64,000 nt of DNA from Chakrabartia godavariana (GTDB lineage: Bacteria; Pseudomonadota; Alphaproteobacteria; Sphingomonadales; Sphingomonadaceae), in contig RKSN01000001.1 of assembly GCA_005518185.1 (NCBI GenBank), positions 306,001 through 370,000 on the forward strand, written 5' to 3'. The translations under genes were made by a program, and so were the position numbers. Positions 43,147-54,698 of the stretch are shown here, piece after piece. The notes beneath the pieces are model-generated. The model was not told the DNA's origin and did not search any database. It worked only from the letters and a program-made list of their open reading frames with translations. Within the stretch, counting starts at the first letter, position 1. Each line of letters begins with the position of its first letter.

Positions 43147-45192
43147 TTGAAACGCAGCATCGCGAAGGTCGCGTCGAGTGCGAGTGGTCGCTCCGCCTCC
43201 GATCTGGCTCTTGTGTTCCGCCATGCGAATGTTGGCCTTTGCCTTTATGATCGCGATCTGCGTTTTCTGCACGTCAATGAACCGCTGGCGGAAATGAATG
43301 GCCTGTCGCCGGAAGCCCATATTGGCCGGACGATCCGCGACGTTCTGCCGAAAATTGCCGATGACGTGGAAGCGTTGCTGCGCCCGGTGCTTGACCATGG
43401 TGACATCGTCGAAGATATCGAAATTTCCGGCGAAACGCTTGCGCATCCGGGCGTGTGCCGCACCTGGCGCGCAAGCTATTACCCGAATTTCGACGACCAT
43501 GGCGCAATTGTCGGCCTCTTGGCGGTTGTCCGCGAAATCACCGAAGAGCGGCGGGCCGAGGCGGCCTTGGCGGAAACCGAATCGCGCCTTGCCATGGCGA
43601 TGGATGGCTCGGACCTTGGTGTGTGGGACTGGTCGGTCGAGAACAACACCGTCTGGTTTTCGGACACGTGGCAGACAATGCTCGGCTATGAACCCGGCGA
43701 AGTGGAGCCGCACGTCTCCTCCTGGCAGAAGGCCGTCCACCCCGATGACTGGCCGATCATCAATGCCGCGCTTGACCCCCATCTGGCGGGCCTGACGCCG
43801 CATTATGAATGTGAGCATCGTGTCCGGTGCAAGGATGGCAGCTGGCTGTGGATTCTGGATCGCGGCAAGGTCGTGAAGCGTGCCGAGGATGGCCGCGCGC
43901 TGCGCATGGTCGGCACACATGACAATATTCAGGGTCGCAAGGAAAGCGAGCTGCATCGCGCCGCCCTTCTTGAACTGGGGCGCGATCTTGCCGAACTCGA
44001 CAATGTGAACCGCATCATTGACCGGTCGCTGGCTGCTATTCTCAAGATGCTCGACGTCGATTTTGCGGGCTATACCGAAACCGGGCGGGAGCCGGGCTAT
44101 CCGCGCATGGCCCGTCGCTGGCGCGATGGCCGCTCCGGCACGGCGCAAGGGCAATGGGTGGGCATCCGCTCGCACAAGGACATCGCCCGCCGCCTGATCC
44201 GGGGCGAAACGGTCATGGTGGAAGACCTTGAGGCGCTGCCGCAGAGCGAAATCGTCGACATGGGGGAGCCCGATGGAGCGGATTTGCGCGCATTGCTCGC
44301 CGTACCCGTCATCCGCCATGACTGGCTGGTCGGGACTGTCCTTGCAGCGCACCGGATGACCCGCAAATGGAGCGCGCGGGAGGCGGAGTTCCTCTCCGAC
44401 ATCCGCGACCGCATGCGGGAGGCGATCGCTCGTGCCAAGGCAGGCGAGGCCAACCGGCAGGCGCAGGAAGAATTGCAGCGGATCGGGCGGCTCAACGCGC
44501 TGTCCGCGCTCACCTCAACGCTCGCGCATGAACTCAACCAGCCGCTGGCGGCGGCCACCAACTATCTGATGGTAGCAAGGCTTCAGGCGAAGAAGGCGGC
44601 CGAAGGCGGGCCGGACGCGGCGGCGGACCGTCCGCTGGAGGCGATCGAGCTGGCGGCGGCGCAGGTGACGAAGGCCGGCGACATTATCCGCCAGATGCGG
44701 GCCTTCACCCATTCGGGCGAAGTCTCCGCGCGCCCGGCCTCGGTCCCCAAGGCGATCGACGATGCGGTGGAAACGACGCTGGCCAGCATGGCGCCGCGTT
44801 CGCTCATCCTGCGCAAATCCTACGCGCCGGACCTGCCGCTCGTCCTGCTCGACACGGTCCAGTTCCAGCAGGTGATCAGCAATCTGGTGCGCAACGCGAT
44901 CGAGGCGATGGACCTCCACGAAAAGCCCGAACTCGACATCGTGGCGGTGCAGACGGGCGAGACGGTGACCGTCACCGTCGCCGACAATGGCCCCGGCCTG
45001 TCGCCTGAGGTGCTCGAAACGCTGTTTCAGCCCTTCCGCTCGGGCAAGCGGCGCGGGCTTGGCCTTGGCCTGCCGATCTGCCGCACGATCATCGAGGCGC
45101 ATGGCGGCAAGCTGACCGGGGAGCAGCGCGCCGAAGGCGGGGCGCTGTTCCGCATCGTCCTCCCGATCGCGCCGCCGACCGACGGCGACTGA
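43147..45192 (+). CDS. PAS/PAS/GAF sensor histidine kinase (2 of 3)
   Basis: About 681 aa from a TTG at 43147; no ATG lies near and the ribosome site is weak, so the start is uncertain. PAS about 20-130 (NVGLCLYDRDLRFLHVNEPL), PAS about 145-260 (LGVWDWSVENNTVWFSDTWQ), GAF about 275-425, then H-box STLAHELNQPLAAATNYLMV and HATPase_c (VRNAIEAMDL, DNGPGLSPEV, GLGLGLPICRTIIEAHGG). It is the same FixL-like kinase core as its two neighbours. The gene is convergent with the stand-alone receiver, its stop only three bases from the receiver stop. Confidence 0.88.
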   Translation: MKRSIAKVASSASGRSASDLALVFRHANVGLCLYDRDLRFLHVNEPLAEMNGLSPEAHIGRTIRDVLPKIADDVEALLRPVLDHGDIVEDIEISGETLAHPGVCRTWRASYYPNFDDHGAIVGLLAVVREITEERRAEAALAETESRLAMAMDGSDLGVWDWSVENNTVWFSDTWQTMLGYEPGEVEPHVSSWQKAVHPDDWPIINAALDPHLAGLTPHYECEHRVRCKDGSWLWILDRGKVVKRAEDGRALRMVGTHDNIQGRKESELHRAALLELGRDLAELDNVNRIIDRSLAAILKMLDVDFAGYTETGREPGYPRMARRWRDGRSGTAQGQWVGIRSHKDIARRLIRGETVMVEDLEALPQSEIVDMGEPDGADLRALLAVPVIRHDWLVGTVLAAHRMTRKWSAREAEFLSDIRDRMREAIARAKAGEANRQAQEELQRIGRLNALSALTSTLAHELNQPLAAATNYLMVARLQAKKAAEGGPDAAADRPLEAIELAAAQVTKAGDIIRQMRAFTHSGEVSARPASVPKAIDDAVETTLASMAPRSLILRKSYAPDLPLVLLDTVQFQQVISNLVRNAIEAMDLHEKPELDIVAVQTGETVTVTVADNGPGLSPEVLETLFQPFRSGKRRGLGLGLPICRTIIEAHGGKLTGEQRAEGGALFRIVLPIAPPTDGD

Positions 45193-45195
45193 GGC

Positions 45196-45549
45196 CTAGC
45201 CGTTGATCGCCGCGCGCAGGTCCACTGCGCTGAACGGCTTGGGCAGGATGTTGGCGCGCGCCGCGACCTCGCCCTGATGAAGATAGGCCTCCGCGCCATG
45301 GCCGGTCATGTAGACGATGTCGTTCTGGTGCCCGCGCGCGCGCAGCTCCCGCATCACGTCCCACCCGCTCAGCTCGGGCATCCGGATGTCGAGCAGGACA
45401 AGGTCGGCCGCGGCCAGCCCGACGCCGCTCAGGAACATCTGCGGGTCATACCAGACCACGGGGTCATGCCCCATCGAATGGATCAGCAGCGCGAGCGAGT
45501 CAGCCACATCCTGATCGTCATCGACGATATGTACGGTTCGACGGTCCAA
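45196..45549 (-). CDS. Single-domain response regulator
   Basis: 117-aa CheY/FixJ-type receiver with no output domain. DDDQDV holds the acidic pocket, the phosphoacceptor is in LVLLDIRMPELSG near residue 54, the threonine in YMTGHG and the lysine in LPKPFSAVDL. It starts with TTG 45549 (AGGAT upstream), five bases after the stop of the third kinase, so it is co-transcribed with it. As the only receiver near three related kinases it may collect their phosphoryl groups and pass them on, or act as a phosphate sink. Confidence 0.9.
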   Translation of the reverse strand: MDRRTVHIVDDDQDVADSLALLIHSMGHDPVVWYDPQMFLSGVGLAAADLVLLDIRMPELSGWDVMRELRARGHQNDIVYMTGHGAEAYLHQGEVAARANILPKPFSAVDLRAAING

Positions 45550-45554
45550 AAATT

Positions 45555-47699
45555 CTATCCTTCGTGTTCGTGTTCGGGTGTCGCCGCGCGCGGGAGGCAG
45601 AGGCAGAAGGCCGTGTCCCCCGGTGCGTGGCGCTTGAGCAGAATCTTGCCCCCGATCGCTTCGACCATCGTACGGCTGATCGCGAGGCCAAGCCCCGTTC
45701 CCTGCGCCTTGTTGGTCACGAACGGGCTGAAGATGTTGTCGGCCATGTCGGCGCGGATGCCGGGGCCATTGTCCGCAATCTCAAGCGAGATCGTGTCTGC
45801 GCGGGGGACCGCAGTGATCAGCAGGCGCCCGCCCGTCTGTCCCGCCATCGCATCGACGGCGTTGCGCACGACGTTGGAGATCGCATGCTCGACGAGCATC
45901 GGCTCGACCTGCACCAGGATCGCCTTGGGCACGGCGTTGATGATGGCGATCTCGGCGCTCCCCGCGCGGCCGAACAGGCTCGACAGCGCGCGGAAAACAA
46001 GGTCGCGCAAGCCATGCGGCGCGGTGTTGACCTCCCCGTCGGCGGTGAAGCTGCGGATGCGGCGGATGATCTCGCCCGCCTCCAGCACCTTGGTGAGCGC
46101 ACGGCCGATATAGGTGTTCGTTTCCTTGGCCTTGGTGCGGCCCCCGGATTCGGTGAGCGACTGGATGAGCGAGAGATAATTGGCCGCGGTCGCCAGCGGC
46201 TGGTTCAGCTCATGCGCGAGTGTGGAGGCCATGACCCCCATCGCCGACAGGCGCGACTGCTTGAGCAGCTGGCTGTTGGCATTGTTGGCGGCAAGCTCGC
46301 GTTCGCGCTGCGCCGTGGCGTCATGGACAAAGATGGAGGAATAGCCGCTTGGCGTGCCGTCGATGCTCACCGGCCCATGATATTTGGCGGTCAGGATGAT
46401 GTGCCGGATCTGTTCGTCTGCCGTGATGATGCGGTGTTCGAGTGTGCAGACCTCGTCGCCCCGTTCCTTGCGTCGCCGCACCAGTGTGGCGTTCACGAGA
46501 TCTCGGTCCTCGGGGTGGACGTGCGACAGATACTCGTCCACCGACATCATGGATGCGTTGGGGTGCCCGATCACCTCATAGAAATTCTCGGACTCGGTGA
46601 TCTCTCCCGTGGAATAGTTCTTCTCGCGTGCGCCGATCTTTGCCAGCCGCAAGGCCAGCGCCAGAAGCGCCTTGTCGGCTTCGGACCGCTCGATCGCGCG
46701 CGCGCGGAGCACTGCGTCCCAAAGCCGCCGCCCGACCGTATCGATGAGCGCAAGTTCGTGCGGCTTCCAGTCGCGTGGCGTGGACTGGCAGACCAGCAGC
46801 AGGGCCTCGACCTTTCCGGAGATGATGAGCGGCGTCGCCACAAAGGCGTTCGTCCCCGTTTCTCGGAAAATGGCGACCTTGTCGGCCGCGCAGGTGCGGG
46901 TGTCCTGTGTCACATCCGCAATAGCGAGCTGCCTGCCGCTGCGAAGCGTCCCGCGTACGGAGTCGGTCACGATGTGCGACGGCCAGGCCCCACCCAGCGG
47001 CGGCCGCCCGTCGCGGGTCCAGTTGGTCTTGAACACCATGCGGCGCTGCGTGTCGAAGCAGCCAAAGCTGATGCGGTCCACGCCGAGATAGTCGCCAAGG
47101 CGGGCCAGCGCGCAATTCTGGATGTCGGTCGCGTCGTGCAAGGGGAGGAGGGCAGATGTCAGCGCGTCCAGAAAGGCGGCATCGGCCTGTTCCTGTTTGC
47201 GCTGGTCAATGCCGGCAAACCGGCCGGTCATCCGCAGCGCCGTGCCGTCGGCGGCACGGATCACGACACGCGCCACCGCCTCGATCCACACCCAGTGGCC
47301 GTCCTTGTGCGGCACGCGAAATTCGGCGCGATATGTTTCCTCGCCAGCATAGATGACGGCATCAAGGTTGGCTTCGGTGGCTTCCAGATCGTCCGGGTGG
47401 ATCATCCCGTGGAAGATGTTGGCGTGCCAGACAGGGTCGTCCCGATCATAGCCCAGAAGGTCGTAGATGTGCGATGAGTACCAGACCTCAAGCGACGGGA
47501 TGTCCCAGTCCCAGAAGCCGATGCCGAGGCTGTCGAGCCCCCGGCGCATTTCGTCACGCTCACGCCGTGCATCGACCTGAAGATCGCGCACATGGGCAAT
47601 GGTGTTGGCGGTGCCACTATTGGCCGGCAGCCGATTTATAAAACCGACGGGCGCATCGTTCGCATGTGACGTCCGCGCGTGTTGGACTTCCGCGCACAT
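45555..47699 (-). CDS. PAS/GAF sensor histidine kinase (3 of 3)
   Basis: About 714 aa from ATG 47699, which has GAGGTGGG upstream; ATG 47735 is the alternative. PAS about 45-160 (LGIGFWDWDIPSLEVWYSSH), GAF about 175-320 (DRISFGCFDTQRRMVFKTNW), PAS about 340-450, H-box STLAHELNQPLATAANYLSL and HATPase_c with VRNAVDAMAGQ, DNGPGIRADM and GTGLGLAISRTMVEAIGG. The PAS-GAF-PAS order is the same as in kinase 1, indicating duplication. It precedes the stand-alone receiver by five bases. Confidence 0.9.
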   Translation of the reverse strand: MCAEVQHARTSHANDAPVGFINRLPANSGTANTIAHVRDLQVDARRERDEMRRGLDSLGIGFWDWDIPSLEVWYSSHIYDLLGYDRDDPVWHANIFHGMIHPDDLEATEANLDAVIYAGEETYRAEFRVPHKDGHWVWIEAVARVVIRAADGTALRMTGRFAGIDQRKQEQADAAFLDALTSALLPLHDATDIQNCALARLGDYLGVDRISFGCFDTQRRMVFKTNWTRDGRPPLGGAWPSHIVTDSVRGTLRSGRQLAIADVTQDTRTCAADKVAIFRETGTNAFVATPLIISGKVEALLLVCQSTPRDWKPHELALIDTVGRRLWDAVLRARAIERSEADKALLALALRLAKIGAREKNYSTGEITESENFYEVIGHPNASMMSVDEYLSHVHPEDRDLVNATLVRRRKERGDEVCTLEHRIITADEQIRHIILTAKYHGPVSIDGTPSGYSSIFVHDATAQRERELAANNANSQLLKQSRLSAMGVMASTLAHELNQPLATAANYLSLIQSLTESGGRTKAKETNTYIGRALTKVLEAGEIIRRIRSFTADGEVNTAPHGLRDLVFRALSSLFGRAGSAEIAIINAVPKAILVQVEPMLVEHAISNVVRNAVDAMAGQTGGRLLITAVPRADTISLEIADNGPGIRADMADNIFSPFVTNKAQGTGLGLAISRTMVEAIGGKILLKRHAPGDTAFCLCLPRAATPEHEHEG

Positions 47700-47908
47700 A
47701 AAACCCACCTCTGGTGCGCGGTTTGTGGAAGCCATTGTCCGTGCTGCAAAGCGGTGTTGCGGCCGGATTGGCCCGGATTGTGGGGTCGGACTGGCGCGGA
47801 TGGAACATTCCCGGCCTTGCGCGCCTCTTTACGGGTCGTGCCGGTTTGGCTGCGAAACAATTTCCAACATGGCGGATAATGCCAGAGAATGGCCTTTTCG
47901 TGGCGTTT

Positions 47909-48643
47909 TCACCGGTTTTTGCGCCAGTCGCGGCGTCCGGTCTCCGGATCGCGCGGATAGTGTTCGTCCATGGAGGCTTCCCGTTCGGCGCGATAGTCCG
48001 GAGGCAGGGTACCGCCGCACAGGCGGCAGCAATTGCTGTCCAGTTCCTGCTCCAGAACGCGCATCCGCATGTCGCGCAACTTGGCTTCGACACGCGCGGC
48101 AATTGCGTCCTTGGCTTCGCCCTTCTGCTTCTTGCCAAAGCCGTCAAAATACCAGCCCGCCTGATATTCCTCGCGCGTCAGCACCGTATCGGGCTTCACC
48201 GCGCGCGCGCCATCGCCCGCCAGGTCGCCGCGCTTCACCAGCAGGCCCAGCATCGCGTCCGACGGCGAAATGCGCCGCTCATATTCCTCGCCACGCCGGT
48301 AGATGATCGTCTCCTTGCCCTCCACCGCGCGCTGCCAGGCAATGGCGACCAGCCCCTTTTGCGCGCGGGCCAGCGCTTCGTCCCACGCGGCGGCAAAGGC
48401 CGGAAATTTCTTGTACAGCCGCCGCGCCCCGACATCCGACATCCCCGCCACCCGCGCCGCATCGGTGACGCAGCCGGTATGGCCCAGCGCATCAAGGAAT
48501 GCCTGCACGCGCGCCTCAGTCCACCCGTCATGCCGCACGCGCAGGCCGGGCAGGAGCGTCTTCATCGAAATTGGCGGACCTGCGGGAATAGGGGTGGTGT
48601 CCTCCTGCGCGTGCGGCGCGGAGTTGCGAGAGCGCATGGTCAT
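47909..48643 (-). CDS. HTH-containing hypothetical protein (terminase-small-subunit-like fold)
   Basis: 244 aa from ATG 48643 (GGAAAGG upstream). The in-frame extension to 48886 runs into repeat DNA and is rejected. Residues about 45-95 (RVQAFLDALGHTGCVTDAAR, MSDVGARRLYKKFPAFAAAW) form a helix-turn-helix resembling phage terminase small subunits and related DNA-binding proteins. The C-terminal third has a CRLCGGTLPPDYR knuckle preceded by another cysteine, a possible zinc site. No phage genes are nearby. It borders the repeat array. Function unknown. Confidence 0.72.
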   Translation of the reverse strand: MTMRSRNSAPHAQEDTTPIPAGPPISMKTLLPGLRVRHDGWTEARVQAFLDALGHTGCVTDAARVAGMSDVGARRLYKKFPAFAAAWDEALARAQKGLVAIAWQRAVEGKETIIYRRGEEYERRISPSDAMLGLLVKRGDLAGDGARAVKPDTVLTREEYQAGWYFDGFGKKQKGEAKDAIAARVEAKLRDMRMRVLEQELDSNCCRLCGGTLPPDYRAEREASMDEHYPRDPETGRRDWRKNR

Positions 48644-48744
48644 GCAATGGTGCCTTTCCGGTTTTTGAAAAGGCGGTTTATGTAACCAAAAAGGTTCGTG
48701 TAGGAAAATGGTTTTTGCGCATGGCGGCGAGGTTGGGGAGCGCA

Positions 48745-49994
48745 AATCCTCCCCCACCGGGGGAGGGGGACCGCGCAGCGGTGGAGGGGGCTGGGGCAGG
48801 GTACGAGGCTGACCGGTGCGGGGTGCGCCCGGTTCCCCCTCCACCATGCTGCGCATGGTCCCCCTCCCCCGGCGGGGGAGGATCAATTTATGTTACCGCC
48901 CCACTCCCCGTCGCCCCGTGCGTGACACGGGGCTAGGCTATGCTCCCGCCGTTCGGCGCACAGCCAAACCCCGGATCAAGTCCGGGGTGACGGGTGGGGA
49001 TGGAGGCGCCACGCCCCCCAAATCCTCCCCCACCGGGGGAGGGGAACCGCGCAGCGGTGGAGGGGGCTGGGGCAGCGTGCAGGGCTGACCGGTGCGGCGT
49101 GCACCCCGTGCCCCCTCCACCATGCTGCGCATGGTCCCCCTCCCCCGGTGGGGGAGGATCAATTTATGTTACCGCCCCACCCCCCGTCGCCCCGTGCCTG
49201 ACACGGGGCAAGGCTGCGCTCCTGCCGTTCGGCACATAGCCAAACCCCGGATCAAGTCCGGGGTGACGGGTGGGGATGGGGGCACCGCTCCCCCCAAATC
49301 CTCCCCCACCGGGGGAGGGGGACTGCGCAGCGGTGGAGGGGGCTGGGGCAGGGTACAAGGCTGACAGGCGCGGCGTGCACCCGGCTCCCCCTCCGTCATC
49401 CGCCGTCGCGGCTGCCACCTCCCCCGGCGGGGGAGGATCAATTTATGTTGCCGCCCCACCCCCCGTCGCCCCGTGCTCGACACGGGGCAAGGCTGTTCTC
49501 CTGCCGTTCGGCACATAGCCAAACCCCGGATCAGGCCCGGGGTGACGGGTGGGGCCGGGGGCGCCACTCCCCCCAAATCCTCCCCCACCGGGGGAGGGGG
49601 ACCGCAAAGCGGTGGAGGGGGCGGGGGCAGGGTGCGCGGTTTGACAGGTTCGGCATGCACCCGGTTCCCCCTCCACCATGCTGCGCATGGTCCCCCTCCC
49701 CCGGCGGGGGAGGATCAATTTATGTTGCCACCCCACTCCCCGTCGCCCCGTGCCTGACACGGGGCAAGGCTATGCTCCCGCCCTTCGGCGCACAGCCAAA
49801 CCCCGGATCAAGTCCGGGGTGACGGGTGGGGATGGAGGCGCCACGCCCCCCAAATCCTCCCCATCGGGGGAGGGGGACCGCGCAGCGGTGGAGGGGGCTG
49901 GGGCAGGGTACAAGGCTGACAGGTGCGGCGTGCGCCCGGCTCCCCCTCCGTCATCCGCTGTCGCGGCTGCCACCTCCCCCGGTGGGGGAGGATC
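48745..49994. repeat. Tandem array of a ~277-bp composite repeat
   Basis: Units start at 48745, 49021, 49297, 49576 and 49853 (spacing 276, 276, 279, 277). There are four full units and a fifth that ends after its first half. Each full unit joins a type-A element (CCTCCCCCACCGGGGGAGG ... CCCCCTCCCCCGGCGGGGGA) to a type-B element (CCCCGTG...CACGGGG and CCCCGGATCAAGTCCGGGG). Small differences, such as ATGCTGCGCATGGT versus ATCCGCCGTCGCGGCT blocks, alternate between units. The apparent ORFs inside are repeat artefacts. The remaining 49995-50230 holds a degraded REP hairpin (50051-50074) and the acnA upstream region. Confidence 0.92.
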
Positions 49995-50230
49995 ATATCC
50001 CGCTGAAAATGCACCCCTCCGTGTCTCCGCGTGCGTCATCGCTTTCTCGCCATGCTGGAACAGGTTCAGGATGGCGAATGGTGAGAGACCTTGACTCTCC
50101 CCCCCGTCCGTCGCAACGGCTGCGGCGTCTATTTCAACCTGCTTTTCGCCGGAAACAGGGGCCGCCTGCGGCAGCTCCGTCCTCCCCGCCGGCGTCGGGC
50201 AATCTGGCGAAGAACGAGGACGCGCACATC

Positions 50231-52903
<2,673 letters not shown>

Positions 52904-52940
52904 TACTTCCAGCACTTGCCGGAATCAGCGCCAACGTTCA

Positions 52941-52970
52941 TCTCCCTCTCCAAGCGATTGGAGAGGGAGA
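52941..52970 (+). terminator. Terminator hairpin after acnA, overlapping the next ribosome site
   Basis: TCTCCCTCTCCAA-GCGA-TTGGAGAGGGAGA, a perfect 13-bp stem with a 4-base loop, followed by TTTCGTTT. It fits a rho-independent terminator. Its right arm is also the only Shine-Dalgarno candidate for the SDR gene that starts at TTG 52977. Confidence 0.7.
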
Positions 52971-52976
52971 TTTCGT

Positions 52977-53756
52977 TTGAGCGCAGGACAGCTTGAAGGC
53001 CGCGTCGCACTGGTGACTGGGGGATCGCGCGGCATTGGACGGGGCATCGCCCTCGCCCTGGCGCGCGCGGGTGCCGATGTTGCGGTCAATTATCGCAGCC
53101 AGGCCGAGGAAGCCGAAACCGTCGTGGCCGAAATCAAGGCGATGGGGCGACGTGCGAAAGCCTATGGCGCGCCGGTTGACGATTTCGCAGCGTGCGAGGC
53201 GATGGTCGAAATGGCGGCCAACGACTTTGGCGGTCTGTCCATTCTGGTCAATAACGCAGGTATTGCGAGCCGAGGTCTCTCAGTCGCCGATACCGATCCC
53301 GCCGAGCTGGAACGCGTGATGCGCGTCCACGCCTTTGGCCCGCATTTCATGTCGAAATGCGCGCTGCCGCATCTCCGCAAGAATGACCGCGCCGATATCG
53401 TCATGATTTCCAGCGTCGCGACGCTCAATCACGCCGCCAATGGCGCCCCCTACAATATGGGGAAGGCGGCGAGCGAAGCGCTTGCGCTGACGCTGGCCAA
53501 GGAAGAGCAGAAGAACGGTATCCGGGTGAACATCGTCGCTCCCAGCCTCACTGTTTCCGACATGGGGGAAAGGCTCGCCAAAGCAGTGGCGGGCGTTTCC
53601 GACATTCATGAACTCGACAAGCGCTTTCCGTTTGGGCGTGTGTCGATCCCCGAGGATGTCGCGGCGGCGGTTGTCTGGCTCGTGTCGCCGGCCAACGCAT
53701 ATGCGTCCGGTCAGAAGATCAACATCGACGGTGGCGGCATGGGGGCGTGGCACTAA
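52977..53756 (+). CDS. SDR family oxidoreductase
   Basis: 259-aa short-chain dehydrogenase from TTG 52977. The cofactor motif is TGGSRGIGRG near residue 15, NNAG appears as LVNNAGIAS, and the active-site residues are in MISSVATLNHAANGAPYNMGKAAS. The C-terminus INIDGGGMGAWH is typical. Closest in style to 3-oxoacyl-ACP reductase-like enzymes, substrate unknown. The ribosome site lies in the 3' arm of the hairpin after acnA, so expression from the acnA transcript would be low or conditional. The transporter gene follows 9 bp later. Confidence 0.87.
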   Translation: MSAGQLEGRVALVTGGSRGIGRGIALALARAGADVAVNYRSQAEEAETVVAEIKAMGRRAKAYGAPVDDFAACEAMVEMAANDFGGLSILVNNAGIASRGLSVADTDPAELERVMRVHAFGPHFMSKCALPHLRKNDRADIVMISSVATLNHAANGAPYNMGKAASEALALTLAKEEQKNGIRVNIVAPSLTVSDMGERLAKAVAGVSDIHELDKRFPFGRVSIPEDVAAAVVWLVSPANAYASGQKINIDGGGMGAWH

Positions 53757-53765
53757 GCCCGCCGG

Positions 53766-54659
53766 ATGGGACGCGCTGCCCGATCCACGCTGATCCCCTT
53801 TGCCGTGGCATGCCTCGGCATTGCGCTCTTTTCGGTCATGGACGGGGTGATGAAGGGGCTCGCCCTCGCGATTGGTGCCTATAATGCGATGCTTTGGCGG
53901 CAACTCGCAGGTCTCGCCATTGGGGGCAGCGCCTTTGTCCTGACGAAAAGCCGGATGCCCAGCCGCGAGGCGATGCGCCTGCACTTCATTCGTGGCGTGA
54001 TCGGTGGCGTGATGGCGCTGACGTTCTTCTGGGGGATTGCGCGCGTGCCGCTGGCTGAGGGCATTGCACTCAGCTTCATCGCGCCCATCATCACGCTTTT
54101 CCTCGCCGCTATCCTGCTCAAGGAGCGGATCGCCGTTCAATCGGTCTTGGCGTCCCTGATTGGTCTCGCGGGGGTCGGGGTCATTCTGTCAGCGCGCATC
54201 GGCGGGCAGCATGACGGCGACGCGCTTCTAGGCATCGTCTCAATCTTCGTTTCGGCTGTTCTCTATGCCTACAACCTGATCCTTCAGCGACAGCAGGCGC
54301 AGGTCGCAACCCCGGTGGAGGTCGGGTTCTTCATGAACCTCTTCGCGCTTTCGGCGATGGCGCTGGCGGCGCCTTGGCTGGCGGTCGTGCCCTCAACTGA
54401 GCACTTCTGGCCGATTGTTGGAGCTGCGGCGCTCGCGTTCACGTCGATCCTGCTGCTGTCCTGGGCTTATGCCCGCGCCGAGGCACAGCATCTCGTCCCC
54501 GTGGAATATACTGCCTTCATCTGGGCGTCGATTATCGGCTGGGTCGTGTTTGAAGAGCCGTTGACGACGGCGACGCTCATTGGTGCCGCCCTCATCGTTG
54601 CGGGCTGCTTGGTTGCCACACGCCAGCGCCCGGAACACGTCGAGGCGACGGCCGTGTGA
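53766..54659 (+). CDS. EamA/DMT family transporter
   Basis: 297-aa inner-membrane carrier with ten predicted TM segments in two EamA repeats (LWRQLAGLAIGGSAFVLTKS, GIALSFIAPIITLFLAAILL in the first; AFTSILLLSWAYARAEAQHL, YTAFIWASIIGWVVFEEPLT in the second). The family exports metabolites or amino acids, and the specificity here is unknown. It starts 9 bp after the SDR stop and is probably co-transcribed. It is convergent with ppa. Confidence 0.9.
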   Translation: MGRAARSTLIPFAVACLGIALFSVMDGVMKGLALAIGAYNAMLWRQLAGLAIGGSAFVLTKSRMPSREAMRLHFIRGVIGGVMALTFFWGIARVPLAEGIALSFIAPIITLFLAAILLKERIAVQSVLASLIGLAGVGVILSARIGGQHDGDALLGIVSIFVSAVLYAYNLILQRQQAQVATPVEVGFFMNLFALSAMALAAPWLAVVPSTEHFWPIVGAAALAFTSILLLSWAYARAEAQHLVPVEYTAFIWASIIGWVVFEEPLTTATLIGAALIVAGCLVATRQRPEHVEATAV

Positions 54660-54698
54660 GGCGCTGGCCGGAGGCTCTGACGGCCCCCGTGCCCGGGT

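Noticed and set aside
47909..48643. Prophage terminase small subunit
   Set aside because: Only an HTH resemblance. No terminase large subunit, portal or other phage genes nearby, and the C-terminal cysteine knuckle is not typical.
48816..49822. Several 60-125 aa open frames inside the repeat array
   Set aside because: The same peptide pattern (Pro/Gly-rich) recurs in every unit on both strands, as expected from translating palindromic GC-rich repeats.
48745..49994. Regularly spaced repeats that might be a CRISPR array
   Set aside because: Units are ~277 bp with no short repeat/unique spacer pattern, no cas genes are nearby, and the unit pieces occur elsewhere as dispersed palindromes.
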